Notes: generated by a model from the letters alone, not told the origin. A stretch of DNA of 64,000 nt from Palleronia salina (GCF_900141995.1 NZ_FQZA01000001.1:286392-350391), one strand, 5' to 3'; counted from the first letter of the stretch, positions 35,835 through 45,464 are shown. Made by a program: numbers and translations.

Positions 35835-36740
35835 ATGACCCTGTCCGCGACCGACACGCCGGCGCCGCAAACGATGCGGGCGGCCTTGTGGATGACGGGC
35901 GCCATCGTGTCCTTCACCTCGATGGCGGTGGCGGGACGCGCGGTGTCCATCGAGCTCGATACCTTCGAGCTGATGATGTACCGCTCGTTCATCGGCATCG
36001 TGCTGGTGGTGGCGGTGGCGCGCCTGGCCGGCACGCTGAACCAGGTGCGCGCCCGCCGGATGGGCCTGCACGTGGTGCGCAACGTCTTTCACTTCTCGGG
36101 CCAGAACCTGTGGTTCTACGCGATCACGGTGATCCCGCTGGCGCAGGTCTTCGCGCTGGAGTTCACGTCGCCGATCTGGGTCGCGCTGGCCGCGCCGCTG
36201 CTGCTGGGCGAGCGGCTCACCCGGATGCGGATGCTGGCGGCGCTGATCGGGTTCGTCGGCGTGCTGGTGGTGGCACGGCCCAATGTCGACGGGATCGGGG
36301 TGGGCCAGATCGCGGCGGCGGGCGCGGCGATCGGGTTCGCGGGCTCGGCGGTCTTCACCAAGGTGCTGACCCGGACCGAGACCATCACCTGCATCCTGTT
36401 CTGGCTGACGGTGATCCAGGCCGTCTTCGGCCTGGTCTGCGCGGGCTGGGACGGGGACCTGGCCCTGCCCTCGCCCGCCACCGCGCCCTGGCTGGTGCTG
36501 ATCGGCTGCGCCGGCCTTGCGGCGCATTTCTGCCTGACCAGCGCGCTGTCCATCGCGCCGGCGACCCTGGTGATTCCCTTCGACTTCCTGCGGCTGCCGG
36601 TGATCGCCACCATCGGGATGATGTTCTACGGCGAGCCGTTCGACGGCTACGTCCTGCTGGGCGCCGCGCTGATCTTCGGCGCCAATTACGTGAATATCTG
36701 GGTCGAGAACCGCGCGCGCCGCACCGCAGCTGTTGCATAG
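35835..36740 (+). CDS. EamA-family (DMT) transporter
   Basis: 301 aa with ten predicted hydrophobic helices in two EamA repeats. LEFTSPIWVALAAPLLLGERLTRMRMLAALIGFVGVLVVARP closes the first repeat, and APATLVIPFDFLRLPV...YGEPFDGYVLLGAALIFGANYVN closes the second. Substrate unknown; related proteins export metabolites such as amino acids or take up SAM. Confidence 0.85.
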   Translation: MTLSATDTPAPQTMRAALWMTGAIVSFTSMAVAGRAVSIELDTFELMMYRSFIGIVLVVAVARLAGTLNQVRARRMGLHVVRNVFHFSGQNLWFYAITVIPLAQVFALEFTSPIWVALAAPLLLGERLTRMRMLAALIGFVGVLVVARPNVDGIGVGQIAAAGAAIGFAGSAVFTKVLTRTETITCILFWLTVIQAVFGLVCAGWDGDLALPSPATAPWLVLIGCAGLAAHFCLTSALSIAPATLVIPFDFLRLPVIATIGMMFYGEPFDGYVLLGAALIFGANYVNIWVENRARRTAAVA

Positions 36741-36855
36741 TTGCAAATCTTCAAGGGTCCGCGATTTCTGACGTGGGGTCATAGTATCGCCGCGCAGGCG
36801 GAGGCGACATAAAACCGGACAACCGCACGTATATCGCGTCTGGGAGGAGACCCTT

Positions 36856-38031
36856 ATGAAGAAGCTGTTCGGCACTGTCGCCGTGCTCGCACTCGCGCCC
36901 GCCATGGCCGGCGCGCTGGGACTGGACCGCTCTGGCCAGCCCGTGACCCTTTTGTTCGAAGATGGCAACTACGCCGAGCTGAGCTTCGGCCGGGTGTTCC
37001 CGTCGGTGGACGGCAACGATGTCGCCGCCTTCGGCGGCAGCGCGACCGGCGAGGTTGCCAACAACTTCTCCCAGGTCGGCCTGGGCGTGAAATACGACCT
37101 GAACGACCAGCTGTCCTTCTCGCTGAACTTCGACCAGCCCTATGGCTCGAACGTGAACTATCCGACCAGCTCGGTCGCCCTCGGCGGCACGCGGGCGGTT
37201 GTCGACAGCCGGTCGATCCAGGCGCTGGCCCGCTACAAGCTGAACAACGGCTTCAGCGTGCACGGCGGTCTGCGCTACCAGGAAATCCAGGCAGACGTGA
37301 CCCTGGGCGGCGCGGCCTACGGTCCCCTGAACGGCTACCGGGCCCAGTTCGATTCGGACGGTGACCTGGGATACGTCCTTGGTGCCGCCTACGAACGCCC
37401 CGAGATCGCGCTGCGCGTCGCCCTGACCTATTTCAGCGGCACGTCGCACGACCTGCCCACGTCGGAAACGCTGAACGGCGTCGGCGTCGGCGCTCTGCCG
37501 GCCGCGGCGCTGGGCCTGCCGATCAACCCCTTCTCGACCACCTCGGTCACCAAGGTCGACACGCCCGAGGCGCTGAACCTCGATTTCCAGACCGGCATCA
37601 TGGAAGACACCCTGCTCTTCGGCTCGGTCCGGTATGCCTGGTACGAGGACACGATCGTTTCGCCGACCTTCTTCGACACCATCCAGGACGGTGTGGTCGA
37701 TGGCGACTCGCTGACCGACATCGACGACGGCTACGCGCTGAACATCGGCGTCGGACGCCGCTTCACCGACAAGCTGAGCGGTTCGATCGCCTTCGGCTAC
37801 GAGCGTTCGGGCGACGACCTGGTGTCGCCGCTCGCGCCGACCAACGGCGTGAAGTCCATCGCGCTGGGCCTCAGCTACGACGTGACCGAGCAGTTCAACC
37901 TGTCGGGCGGCGTGCGTTACGCCAAGCTGGGCGATGCCATGCCCGAAACCGGCACGCCCGACACGGCGCGCGCCAACTTCACCGATAACGATGTCTTCGC
38001 CGTCGGTTTCTCGGTCGGCTACAGCTTCTGA
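36856..38031 (+). CDS. OmpP1/FadL-type outer-membrane protein
   Basis: 391 aa. Signal peptide MKKLFGTVAVLALAPAMAGALG, then a beta-barrel built of alternating aromatic strands (YAELSFGRVFPSVDG, LGVKYDLNDQLSFSLNFDQPYG), ending in a terminal Phe (VGFSVGYSF), the usual sorting signal of outer-membrane barrels. Shorter than E. coli FadL but normal for alphaproteobacterial members, which may take up long-chain fatty acids or hydrocarbons. GGGAGGAG precedes the ATG. Confidence 0.85.
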   Translation: MKKLFGTVAVLALAPAMAGALGLDRSGQPVTLLFEDGNYAELSFGRVFPSVDGNDVAAFGGSATGEVANNFSQVGLGVKYDLNDQLSFSLNFDQPYGSNVNYPTSSVALGGTRAVVDSRSIQALARYKLNNGFSVHGGLRYQEIQADVTLGGAAYGPLNGYRAQFDSDGDLGYVLGAAYERPEIALRVALTYFSGTSHDLPTSETLNGVGVGALPAAALGLPINPFSTTSVTKVDTPEALNLDFQTGIMEDTLLFGSVRYAWYEDTIVSPTFFDTIQDGVVDGDSLTDIDDGYALNIGVGRRFTDKLSGSIAFGYERSGDDLVSPLAPTNGVKSIALGLSYDVTEQFNLSGGVRYAKLGDAMPETGTPDTARANFTDNDVFAVGFSVGYSF

Positions 38032-38054
38032 TCCGATCCCTGTCGGACCAACGG

Positions 38055-38087
38055 AAAGGCCCCGCGGCGCGCGCCCGGGGCCTTTTT
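38055..38087 (+). terminator. Terminator of the FadL-like gene
   Basis: Stem AAAGGCCCC / GGGGCCTTT with a G/C loop, followed by TT and CGTG. Confidence 0.85.
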
Positions 38088-38137
38088 CGTGCGCGGCGGG
38101 CCTAGGCAGCCCGGCCCCCACCGGATATGAGGCCGCC

Positions 38138-39004
38138 ATGATCTACGAGACCGGACAGGAATGGCGCGATGCGCCGCAAAAACGGGTGCTGTTCTTCGGC
38201 ATGTCGGGGCTGGGCAAGACCTACCTGTCGACCATGCTGCGCGACGCGGGCGGGTGGTTCCACTACTCGGTCGATTACCGCATCGGCACCCGTTACATGG
38301 GCGAATACATCGCCGACAATTTCAAGCGCGAGGCGATGAAGGTCCCGCTGCTGCGCGAGCTGCTGCTCAGCGACTCGATCTACGTGGCGTCGAACATCAC
38401 CTTCGACAACCTCGCGCCACTGTCGACCTATCTCGGCAAGCCGGGCAACCCGGACCTGGGCGGCCTGCCCTTCACCGAGTACTCGGCCCGGCAGGCCCAG
38501 CACCGCGAGGCCGAGATCCTGGCCATGGCCGACACCGTGCGCTTCATCCAGCGCGCGCAGGACATCTACGGCTACGGCAATTTCGTCTGCGACACCTCGG
38601 GGTCGATCTGCGAGGTGGTGGATCCCGACGACCCCGAGGATCCGACGCTGAAACTGCTCGAGGACAACCTGCTGCTGGTCTGGCTGAAGGGCAGCGAAGA
38701 TCACACGGCCGAATTGGTCCGCCGTTTCGACCGGGCGCCCAAGCCCATGTATTACCAGCCCGAATTCCTGGCGCAGGCCTGGAGCGATTACCGCGCGCTC
38801 AGCGGCGATCCGCCCGACCGCGTGAACCCGGACGATTTCGTGCGCTGGACCTATGCCCGCGCGCTCGCCCATCGCCAGCCGCGCTATGCCGCCATGGCCG
38901 AGCGCGGGATCACCATCGACGCGGACGACGTGGCCCGGCTGCGCGACCCGGCCGCCTTCGATGACCTGGTCGCCCGTCACATCGACGCACGCGCCACGGC
39001 TTGA
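38138..39004 (+). CDS. P-loop ATPase/kinase-like protein of unknown function
   Basis: 288 aa. Walker A FFGMSGLGKTYLSTML at residues ~20-35 is followed by HYSVDYRIGTRYM, as in shikimate-kinase-type folds. CDTSGSICEVVDPDDPED around residue 150 may be the Walker B/acidic region, and LLLVWLKGSEDHTAELVRRFDRAPKPMYYQPEFL follows. The conserved HYSVDYRIGTRY suggests a specific small-molecule kinase. No substrate can be inferred from the neighbours. Confidence 0.7.
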   Translation: MIYETGQEWRDAPQKRVLFFGMSGLGKTYLSTMLRDAGGWFHYSVDYRIGTRYMGEYIADNFKREAMKVPLLRELLLSDSIYVASNITFDNLAPLSTYLGKPGNPDLGGLPFTEYSARQAQHREAEILAMADTVRFIQRAQDIYGYGNFVCDTSGSICEVVDPDDPEDPTLKLLEDNLLLVWLKGSEDHTAELVRRFDRAPKPMYYQPEFLAQAWSDYRALSGDPPDRVNPDDFVRWTYARALAHRQPRYAAMAERGITIDADDVARLRDPAAFDDLVARHIDARATA

Positions 39005-39063
39005 GGATGGCGCACCGCCACCCTAGCTAATGCGTCCCGACCTTCGCCGCGCGAAAGAGCCCC

Positions 39064-39981
39064 ATGCCGATCCGACTGCCTTCAGACCTGCCCGCCTATA
39101 ACGTCCTTCGATCCGAGGGCGTCGCGGTCATGGGCGAGGCCGAGGCGGCGCGCCAGGACATCCGGCCCCTGAAGATCGGGCTGCTGAACCTGATGCCCAA
39201 GAAGATCCAGACGGAGAACCAGTTCGCCCGCCTGATCGGCGCGGGGCCCATCCAGATCGACCTGCGGCTGATCCGGATGACCGAGCACCAGACCCGCAAC
39301 ACCGCCGCCAACCACATGGAGACCTTCTACCGCCCCTTCCAGGATGTACGCGACGAGAAGTTCGATGGCGTCATCATCACGGGCGCCCCGATCGAGCACC
39401 TGGATTTCGGCGATGTCACCTACTGGGACGAGCTGCGCCAGGTCTTCGACTGGACCCAGACCAACGTGCACGCCACCTTCGGCGTCTGCTGGGGCGGCAT
39501 GGCGATGATCAACCATTTCCACGGCGTGCCGAAGCATCTGCTGGGCGCCAAGCTGTTCGGGTGTTTCCGCCACCGCAACCTCGACACCACCACGCCGCTT
39601 TTGCGCGGGTTCTCGGACGATTGCGTGATCCCGGTCAGCCGCTGGACCGAGATGCGGCAGGAGGATATCGACCGCGCGCCCGGGCTGCGGACGCTGCTGA
39701 CCAGCGATGTGGCCGGGCCCGCCCTGGTCGAGGATCCCGGCCACCGCGCGACCTATATCTTCAACCACTTCGAATACGACGACGACACGCTGAAGCAGGA
39801 ATACGATCGCGACGTCGCCGCCGGCACGCCGATCAACATTCCCGACAACTACTATCCCGACGACGATCCGACGAAGACGCCGCTGAACCGCTGGCGGTCC
39901 CATGCCCATCTTCTATATGGCAATTGGATCAACGAAATTTACCAAAGCGTTCCCTATGACCCTTCCGAAATTGGTCGGTAA
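39064..39981 (+). CDS. metA: Homoserine O-acyltransferase MetA, probably acetyl-CoA specific
   Basis: 305 aa, the first committed step of methionine synthesis. Seen: [15 protein letters not shown], catalytic Cys in [11 protein letters not shown], His/Glu in IFNHFEYD, and YPDDDP near the C-terminus. Residue 111 (GAPIE-HLDF) is Glu; published work shows Gly111 in E. coli gives succinyl and Glu111 gives acetyl specificity, so the product is likely O-acetylhomoserine. No SAM riboswitch is recognisable in the 59 bp upstream. Confidence 0.93.
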   Translation: MPIRLPSDLPAYNVLRSEGVAVMGEAEAARQDIRPLKIGLLNLMPKKIQTENQFARLIGAGPIQIDLRLIRMTEHQTRNTAANHMETFYRPFQDVRDEKFDGVIITGAPIEHLDFGDVTYWDELRQVFDWTQTNVHATFGVCWGGMAMINHFHGVPKHLLGAKLFGCFRHRNLDTTTPLLRGFSDDCVIPVSRWTEMRQEDIDRAPGLRTLLTSDVAGPALVEDPGHRATYIFNHFEYDDDTLKQEYDRDVAAGTPINIPDNYYPDDDPTKTPLNRWRSHAHLLYGNWINEIYQSVPYDPSEIGR

Positions 39982-40936
39982 GCTCGCCGTCGCGGGCCTG
40001 CTGCTGGCGGGCTGCACGGCGCTGGTGGACCGGCGCATCGACAGCCGCGTCGACCGGGCCGAGGCGGCATTCCCGCCGCTGGGCGATTTCGTCGAGGTCG
40101 ATGGCCGCCGCGTCCACTACCGCCAGATGGGACAGGGCCCGGACCTCGTGTTGATCCACGGCGCCTCCGGCAACCTGCGCGATTTCACCTTCGCCTTCGC
40201 GGACCGCATGGCCGACCGGTTCCGCGTCACCGTCTTCGACCGCCCGGGCCTGGGCTACACCCAGGTCGACCCGGCGCTCGTCGGCCCCTGGGGCGACCGG
40301 GGCGAAACGCCGCAAAGCCAGGCCGCGCTTCTGGCCGGTGCGGCGCGGGCGATCGGCGTCGAAAGGCCGGTGGTGGCGGGCCACTCCTACGGCGGCGCGG
40401 TGACCATGGCCTGGGCGCTGAACCATGCACCGGCCGCGGCGGTGGTGATTTCGGGCGCGACGCAGCCCTGGCCCGGCGGGCTGGGGCCGCTTTACACCGT
40501 GAACGGATCGAAACTGGGCGGGAGCACGGTGGTCCCGCTGATCTCGGCCTTCGCGACGGACGGGCTCGTGCGCGACGCGGTGGCGTCGATCTTCGCGCCC
40601 CAGGACCCGCCCGAGGGCTACCTGGACTACGTGGGCGCGCCGCTCACCCTGCGGCCCGCGTCGTTCCGCGCCAATGCGCGACAGGTGAACACCCTCCGGC
40701 CTCAGGTGGTCGAGATGCAGCCGCGCTATGGCCAGCTGGACCTGCCGCTGGAGATCGTGCACGGCACCGCCGATGACGTTGTGCCCATCGACATCCACTC
40801 CGAAGGGCTGGTCGAGCAGGTGCCGGGCGCGCGGCTCACCCGGCTCGAGGGCGTGGGCCACATGCCCCACCACGTGGCGGCCGAGGCGGTGGCCGATGCC
40901 ATCGACCGCGCCGCCCGCCGGGCCGGGGTGCTGTGA
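39956..40936 (+). CDS. Lipoprotein alpha/beta hydrolase
   Basis: 326 aa. The N-terminus [20 protein letters not shown] has a lipobox (LLAGC), so the protein is probably membrane-anchored in the periplasm. Alpha/beta-hydrolase motifs: oxyanion LIHGASGN, nucleophile Ser in AGHSYGG, Asp in HGTADDVVP and His in GVGHMPHH. It overlaps metA by 26 bp. Substrate unknown. Confidence 0.85.
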   Translation: MTLPKLVGKLAVAGLLLAGCTALVDRRIDSRVDRAEAAFPPLGDFVEVDGRRVHYRQMGQGPDLVLIHGASGNLRDFTFAFADRMADRFRVTVFDRPGLGYTQVDPALVGPWGDRGETPQSQAALLAGAARAIGVERPVVAGHSYGGAVTMAWALNHAPAAAVVISGATQPWPGGLGPLYTVNGSKLGGSTVVPLISAFATDGLVRDAVASIFAPQDPPEGYLDYVGAPLTLRPASFRANARQVNTLRPQVVEMQPRYGQLDLPLEIVHGTADDVVPIDIHSEGLVEQVPGARLTRLEGVGHMPHHVAAEAVADAIDRAARRAGVL

Positions 40937-41097
40937 AAGTCCCGGCCCCGAAGGTAAGACACCTTTAGAAACATGGCATGGCCCCGGCGCAACGATCTTG
41001 CGGATGGCGGCACGGCGGCGAGACCCGCCGTTTGCCAATCCCGCCCGCCGCGCCTAGGGTCGGTCGGCTGACCCAGATGACACGCCGAGTGCCGCCC

Positions 41098-41979
41098 ATG
41101 ACCCTGCCCTTCGACGGTGCGATCAGCCGTTTTCACGAAACCGAGGCCCCAGAGCCCCTGCGCGGAGCCCTGCACGACCTGCGCAAGGGTGACGTGATCG
41201 ACCCCGGCTATCCCTACGACCGCCGCATGGACAAGGACGACTACGAGGATCAGCTCGAGGCGCTCCAGCATCAGCTCGCCCGGCTCCAGGCCGACGTGAA
41301 GGAAGCCGGCAAACGCGTGGGCGTGGTGTTCGAAGGCCGGGACGCCGCCGGCAAGGGCGGGTCCATCAAGCGGTTCCGCGAGAACCTGAACCCCCGCGTG
41401 GCCCGGGTCGTCGCCCTGCCGAAACCCACCGAAACCGAGGCCGGCGAGTGGTATTTTCAGCGCTACGTCCGGCACCTGCCCACGGCGGGCGAGATCGTGC
41501 TCTTCGACCGGTCGTGGTACAACCGCGCCGTGGTCGAGAAGGTCTTCGGCTTCTGCTCCGACGAACAGCGGGCGCGGTTCTTCGACCAGGTGGGCCCGTT
41601 CGAGCGGATGCTGGTCGGCGACGGGATTACCCTGGTGAAGATCTGGCTGAACGTGGGCCGGGCCGAGCAGTTGCGCCGCTTCCTCGCCCGCGAAGGCGAT
41701 CCGCTGAAGCAATGGAAGCTCAGCTGGATCGACGTCGAGGGGCTGAAGCGCTGGGATGCCTACACGTCCGCCATCGGCGAGACCTTCGCCCGCACCCACA
41801 GCGACCACGCCCCCTGGACCGTGATCCGCGCCGATGACAAGCGCCGCGCCCGCCTTGCCGCGATCCGGTCGGTGCTGTCGCGGGTGGACTTCGCGGGCAA
41901 GGACCCGTCGGTCTCGTCGTCGCCGGACCCGTCGATCTGTGGCGGCCCCGGGATCTGGCCCCATGGCGACAATGGCTAA
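41098..41979 (+). CDS. ppk2: Polyphosphate kinase 2
   Basis: 293 aa PPK2 class I. Walker [14 protein letters not shown], lid-region [34 protein letters not shown] (Walker B DRSWYNR) and [13 protein letters not shown] are all present. Makes GTP/ATP from polyphosphate. The start [15 protein letters not shown] is the first giving homologous sequence. Its end overlaps the TetR gene by 17 bp. Confidence 0.93.
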   Translation: MTLPFDGAISRFHETEAPEPLRGALHDLRKGDVIDPGYPYDRRMDKDDYEDQLEALQHQLARLQADVKEAGKRVGVVFEGRDAAGKGGSIKRFRENLNPRVARVVALPKPTETEAGEWYFQRYVRHLPTAGEIVLFDRSWYNRAVVEKVFGFCSDEQRARFFDQVGPFERMLVGDGITLVKIWLNVGRAEQLRRFLAREGDPLKQWKLSWIDVEGLKRWDAYTSAIGETFARTHSDHAPWTVIRADDKRRARLAAIRSVLSRVDFAGKDPSVSSSPDPSICGGPGIWPHGDNG

Positions 41980-42589
41980 GCGCGGATACCACCACGGCAA
42001 TCTCGCCCAGGCCCTGGTGGACGCGGCGCTCGACCTGATCCGCGACAAGGGGCCGACCGGCTTCACCCTGTCCGAGGCGGCGAAGAACGCGGGCGTCACC
42101 CCCGCCGCCGTCTATCGCCATTTCGAAGGCCGCGACGAGCTGATCGCCGAATGCGCGCGACAGGGCTACGAGATCTTCGGAGACCTGATGGAGCACGCCT
42201 ACGAATCCGGCCAACCCTCGGCGTTGTCGTCGTTCGAGGCCACGGGCCGCGCCTACCTGGCCTTCGCCCGGAAGTATCCCGGGCATTACGTCGCCATGTT
42301 CGAATCCGGCGTGGCGGTAGCCCGCAACCCGGATCTGCACCGCGCGGCCGCGCGCGCGCGCGGCGTGCTGGAACGCGCGGCCGAGGCCCTGTCGAAGCGT
42401 ATCCCCGAGGGCAAGCGCCCGCCGCCGCAGATGTTCAGCGCGCATGTCTGGGCCATGTCCCACGGGGTGGTCGAGCTCTTCGCGCGCAACTCGCCCGGGA
42501 CGCAGGTGCCCTTCCCGCCCGAGGATCTGCTGGAGTCGGGAATCGGCATCTACCTGCGCGGGCTCGGCCTGCTGGCCCCGGACGAGTGA
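41963..42589 (+). CDS. TetR/AcrR family regulator
   Basis: 208 aa. The N-terminal helix-turn-helix [32 protein letters not shown] (~30-60) is typical, with a C-terminal ligand/dimer domain of the WHG type ([16 protein letters not shown]). Overlap with ppk2 suggests coupled expression; it may regulate ppk2 or a distant target. Two starts, 41963 and 41972, are possible. It is the last host gene before the mobile element. Confidence 0.85.
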   Translation: MATMAKRGYHHGNLAQALVDAALDLIRDKGPTGFTLSEAAKNAGVTPAAVYRHFEGRDELIAECARQGYEIFGDLMEHAYESGQPSALSSFEATGRAYLAFARKYPGHYVAMFESGVAVARNPDLHRAAARARGVLERAAEALSKRIPEGKRPPPQMFSAHVWAMSHGVVELFARNSPGTQVPFPPEDLLESGIGIYLRGLGLLAPDE

Positions 42590-42635
42590 GGGTACGGGAC
42601 TGATTTCTCAGGGCAGAGCATGAGACAGGATCGGA

Positions 42636-42649
42636 TGGTGCGGGCGGTG
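42636..42649 (-). repeat. attL: 14-bp direct repeat
   Basis: TGGTGCGGGCGGTG, identical to 51938-51951 at the tRNA 3' end. A copy of ATGAGACAGGA, also found in the serine recombinase site, lies 6 bp outside it (42620-42630). Confidence 0.85.
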
Positions 42650-42723
42650 CGCACCTAACCTAAATTTTTTACCTATATATAACAGTTATTTATCGGGATA
42701 TATCGGGGGCAGAGAAGCATAAA

Positions 42724-42747
42724 ACGGGTATAAATCCGGGTACAAAA
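42724..42747 (+). repeat. Left arm-type repeats (two tandem 12-mers)
   Basis: ACGGGTATAAAT and CCGGGTACAAAA in direct tandem, 75 bp inside attL. The second is identical to one at the right end (51860-51871), in the same orientation. Confidence 0.65.
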
Positions 42748-42759
42748 TATCTGGATTAC

Positions 42760-42897
42760 GTGTACGTTCTCGGCTACGGATCGGGGATCGCCCTTCACAA
42801 GCTTACCGACCGCGAAATACGCGCCGCCCTCTTGGCAGGGAAGCGTAAGTCCATCCATGACGGGGGGGGGATTGACCTTCAAGGTCACCAGCCCTGA
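42760..42897 (+). pseudogene. Integrase N-terminal segment in the wrong frame
   Basis: From a GTG at 42760 the frame reads ...ALHKLTDREIRAALLAGKRK...SIHDGGG, the arm-DNA-binding start of a P4-type integrase. A run of nine G (42862-42870) then shifts it into a stop at 42897. Eight G would join it exactly to the catalytic frame that begins GGGLTFKVTS. It is therefore either a real frameshift, a phase-variable tract, or a base-calling error. Confidence 0.7.
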
Positions 42898-44161
42898 AAG
42901 CGCTCAGTGGCTCTACAAGTACTCCCGCCACGGGCGCGAGACCTCGATAGGTCTGGGCGGCTATCCGTCCATTACCCTGAAGCGTGCTCGCGAACTCCAC
43001 ATGTTCTACAGGTCGCAGAAGGCTGAGGGTAAAGACCCTGTCGCGGTAAAGCGCGAACGGGAAGGACGGGAACGGCATGTTTGGCGGACGCTGGAAACTA
43101 TCGCACAGGAGTATTTCGACACCGTGCGTCAGCACGAGTTGAAGGGCGGTGGCGTCGCGGGGCGCTGGTGGTCACCAGTGAAGCTGCACGTTCTACCCCG
43201 TCTGGGCAGAAAGACTCTCCGCGACCTGACCGTCGATGACATCGTTGCCAATTTCCAACATGAAGGACTCTGGCACAAAAAGCGGTCCACCGCCGAAAAG
43301 GCCTTCAGCCGGATGGCCCAGATCCTGCGCTACGGAAAATCGGAAATGGAGCCGTTTGACCTGACCAAACTGGAAGCGGCACGTGCCAAGCTGGGCAAGC
43401 CGAAACACGTGGCGGTCTCCCATAGAGCGCTGCCGTGGCAGGATGTGCCCGCTATGTTCAAGGAAATCCCCGACACGTCCATGGGCCGCGCCCTGCAGTT
43501 GATGCTTCTGACGGTAGCCCGGACAGCGATGGTGCGTTTCGCCAAGCCTGAAGAGTTCGACACCGAGGCGATGCTTTGGACGCTGGCTCCCGAACGAATG
43601 AAAACCGAACAACCCTTCCGGTTGCCCTTACCTCCTCAAGCATTGCCGTTGCTACAGGGACAACGGGACGACTCAGGATACCTGTTTACCAGCGACTACA
43701 AGCAGAAGAATCCGACGCTCTCGGAAAACGCATTTACCAACTATTTCAAGCGGAAGGGCATCCCGGCGACGGGGCATGGGTTTCGGTCCACCTTCACCGA
43801 CTGGGCGCTGGAAAACGGCATCTGCGACATCCAAACCGCCGATATGTGCCTCGCGCACCAGACGAAGAGCAAGGTGCAGGCGGCCTACTTCCGGTCCGAT
43901 ATGCTTCAGGTTCGTCGTGAAGTCATGGGACTGTGGGCGGACTACATCACAGGCGAATCCGCCCACGACAGAGCTTTCCGGAAAATCAGGGAAGCGTCTG
44001 ACACCGATCATGAGAAAGAAATGCGAGCAATTCTCCGAGACGCTGAACATGGCGGACCGATGACCCCCACCGAATTGGGGCGCTGGTACCGTGACAGCTT
44101 GGAAAAGGCAGACATTCTAGATGAACCTACTTTTTCGCCGGATGATCGCGACAAGGGGTGA
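42857..44161 (+). CDS. Tyrosine integrase (P4-type), catalytic frame
   Basis: 434 aa from an ATG at the G9 tract. DUF4102 arm domain remnant (GGGLTFKVTSPESAQWLYKY...GLGGYPSITLKRAREL), core-binding domain ~95-190, then the catalytic domain. Arg is in LLTVARTAMVRF, Lys in ERMKTEQPFRLPL, HxxR in GHGFRSTFTDWA, His in CLAHQTKSKV and Tyr in AAYFRSD, so catalysis looks intact. It lies at the end of the element away from the tRNA. If translation starts only at this ATG, the first ~33 residues of the arm domain are missing. Confidence 0.85.
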   Translation: MTGGGLTFKVTSPESAQWLYKYSRHGRETSIGLGGYPSITLKRARELHMFYRSQKAEGKDPVAVKREREGRERHVWRTLETIAQEYFDTVRQHELKGGGVAGRWWSPVKLHVLPRLGRKTLRDLTVDDIVANFQHEGLWHKKRSTAEKAFSRMAQILRYGKSEMEPFDLTKLEAARAKLGKPKHVAVSHRALPWQDVPAMFKEIPDTSMGRALQLMLLTVARTAMVRFAKPEEFDTEAMLWTLAPERMKTEQPFRLPLPPQALPLLQGQRDDSGYLFTSDYKQKNPTLSENAFTNYFKRKGIPATGHGFRSTFTDWALENGICDIQTADMCLAHQTKSKVQAAYFRSDMLQVRREVMGLWADYITGESAHDRAFRKIREASDTDHEKEMRAILRDAEHGGPMTPTELGRWYRDSLEKADILDEPTFSPDDRDKG

Positions 44162-44165
44162 TTGA

Positions 44166-44188
44166 GCGCCCGGCCCCCTGACGGGCGC
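44166..44188. terminator. Weak hairpin after the integrase
   Basis: GCGCCCG / CGGGCGC stem with a 9-nt loop, without a T-run. The rest of 44189-44429 shows no gene. Confidence 0.3.
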
Positions 44189-44429
44189 ACCTCGCCTACT
44201 TCCTACACCAGAAAAGGCCCCGGGCGGGCTATACTGCTGCGGTACGCCGAACAATTCCACTAGACGAAACCGACAGCGAGATGGAATCCAACTCAATCAA
44301 TGTACGGATGCGGCAGTTTGGCAATGCGTAGGTATAGACGTATCTGTTTGCCCATCGATAAATCATTACGGTGCGTATCGCCTGACCCGTGGTGTCGAGC
44401 GAAAAACGAAAAAATGGGAGATGGGTCGT

Positions 44430-45035
44430 ATGCGACAGCTATTTAAAACTTCGCAGTTCATTCGCGGCGCGGCCTTTGCCATGGCTCTTCTCACTTTTCT
44501 TTCTAGCTACTTGCCGTTTTCAGTTCTTGATCTAACAGCATTAGTTAATCAAATTCTCATGCGCTGGAACGCTATCGCGGCACAGTTGGGAGCTGCTATC
44601 GCAACTTTAATTGGCTTTCCAAGCATCCCACCAGAGATAATCAACGCCGTCATCATCGGCGCATCGCTCGGACCAGTTTGGTCGTATACTATACTCAGAT
44701 CGGAGTGGGGCACGCATCAGGGCTTTCTACAAATCGCCGCTTTTTCAACGCGAGTAGTATTCGGATGCTTAGATGGATTCTTATTCGCGTTGATTGCCAT
44801 CTTGTTTGGGCCGGGCCTTTTATCCTATTTCGCCATAGGGATGTTAGTCATGTTGAGCATTGTCGTACTCACCAGAATGTCCGCTTTGAGAAAGGGGTTC
44901 TTTTTCGTTTTAGGCGCTCTGTCCGCAGTTGAGGTGATATACTTTTTCAGCGCCCCGGAGGTCCAGTCGGCCTTCGACGCCTTCGTATGCGGCGGCGAGT
45001 CCCATGCCCCACGCTGCCTGAGTACTTCACCATGA
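44430..45035 (+). CDS. Unknown membrane protein of the element
   Basis: 201 aa with four to five hydrophobic stretches: FAMALLTFLSSYLPFSVLDL, a second around AQLGAAIATLIGF, LDGFLFALIAILFGPGLLSYF with AIGMLVMLSIVVL, and GFFFVLGALSAVEVIYFFSA. It ends in a short Cys-containing tail. AT-rich compared with the host. The second of two close ATGs is chosen because GGGAG precedes it by 9 bp. I do not recognise a family; in a defence context a membrane effector or a transporter-like accessory is possible. Confidence 0.6.
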   Translation: MRQLFKTSQFIRGAAFAMALLTFLSSYLPFSVLDLTALVNQILMRWNAIAAQLGAAIATLIGFPSIPPEIINAVIIGASLGPVWSYTILRSEWGTHQGFLQIAAFSTRVVFGCLDGFLFALIAILFGPGLLSYFAIGMLVMLSIVVLTRMSALRKGFFFVLGALSAVEVIYFFSAPEVQSAFDAFVCGGESHAPRCLSTSP

Positions 45036-45121
45036 AGATTTCATTTATGTTCCGGTAGGCACACGCCGATCTGCGAATGGCCGCTTGATATCGACGTTTG
45101 GGGGCCATCATCAGCGCTTGT

Positions 45122-45134
45122 CCGCGTTAGCGGG
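45122..45134. repeat. Element palindrome, copy 1 (variant)
   Basis: CCGCGTTAGCGGG; its centre contains the stop codon of the 56-aa gene read leftward. Confidence 0.5.
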
Positions 45135-45297
45135 CCTTCGTTCCCAGCTCTGCGCGCTTGGCAGCCTGTTCGGCTTCGACCTTCAAGACCCGCTCCATCG
45201 CGACGTCATCGACAGTGTTGATGAGCGCCGATGCTTCGTCGCGGATCTGGTCCAGCTCGGCGTCGGTCAGGGTCCTGAGCGGTGGGTGGTTCAGCAT
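45127..45297 (-). CDS. Small unknown protein (56 aa)
   Basis: MLNHPPLRTLTDAELDQIRD, then a helical acidic-basic stretch ending in KRAELGTKAR. Predicted all-helical, with host-like codon use. It fills a stretch otherwise occupied only by an unconvincing plus-strand frame. It is divergent from the 177-aa gene with a palindrome-rich gap between them, so it could be a small regulator or accessory protein. No family recognised. Confidence 0.55.
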   Translation of the reverse strand: MLNHPPLRTLTDAELDQIRDEASALINTVDDVAMERVLKVEAEQAAKRAELGTKAR

Positions 45298-45309
45298 GAT
45301 TCGGGCCTC

Positions 45310-45367
45310 CTACAGATTTTTGCGCCACCTGTAGTCGCCCCCTATATCACTGTAAACAAGCGATATA
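45310..45367. promoter_or_regulatory. Paired operator-like inverted repeats
   Basis: CTACAG-N13-CTGTAG (45310-45334) and TATATC-N13-GATATA (45343-45367). Both have the same 13-nt spacer, and their centres are 33 bp apart, about three helical turns. GTAAA/TTTAC is nested across the second (45352-45372). They lie between two divergent element genes. Confidence 0.45.
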
Positions 45368-45435
45368 TTTACCTTTCGGACAGAATTTCTGTCGGGGTCG
45401 TCGATCCAATTCGTGACCGTTCTAGGGTCGCGATA

Positions 45436-45464
45436 TTGACTCTTGCGTAAAAGTCAAGTATGTT
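45436..45464 (+). promoter_or_regulatory. Sigma-70 promoter with embedded inverted repeat
   Basis: TTGACT (45436-45441), 17-bp spacer, TATGTT (45459-45464). The -35 is one arm of TTGACT-N10-AGTCAA (45436-45457), so a bound repressor would cover the promoter. Drives the gene at 45493. Confidence 0.6.

Noticed and set aside
39005-39063. SAM-II riboswitch before metA
   Set aside because: SAM-II elements often precede metA in alphaproteobacteria, and AGCTAA occurs here, but the gap is only 59 bp and the rest of the pseudoknot consensus is absent.
42857-44161. Integrase as a fully dead pseudogene
   Set aside because: All catalytic residues (R, K, HxxR, H, Y) are intact and only the N-terminal arm segment is out of frame, so it is listed as a coding region with a frameshifted start.
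45085-45450. 121-codon plus-strand frame in the element
   Set aside because: Its middle is the antisense of the better-supported 56-aa minus gene, and its end runs through the operator and promoter region of the next gene. No ribosome site.
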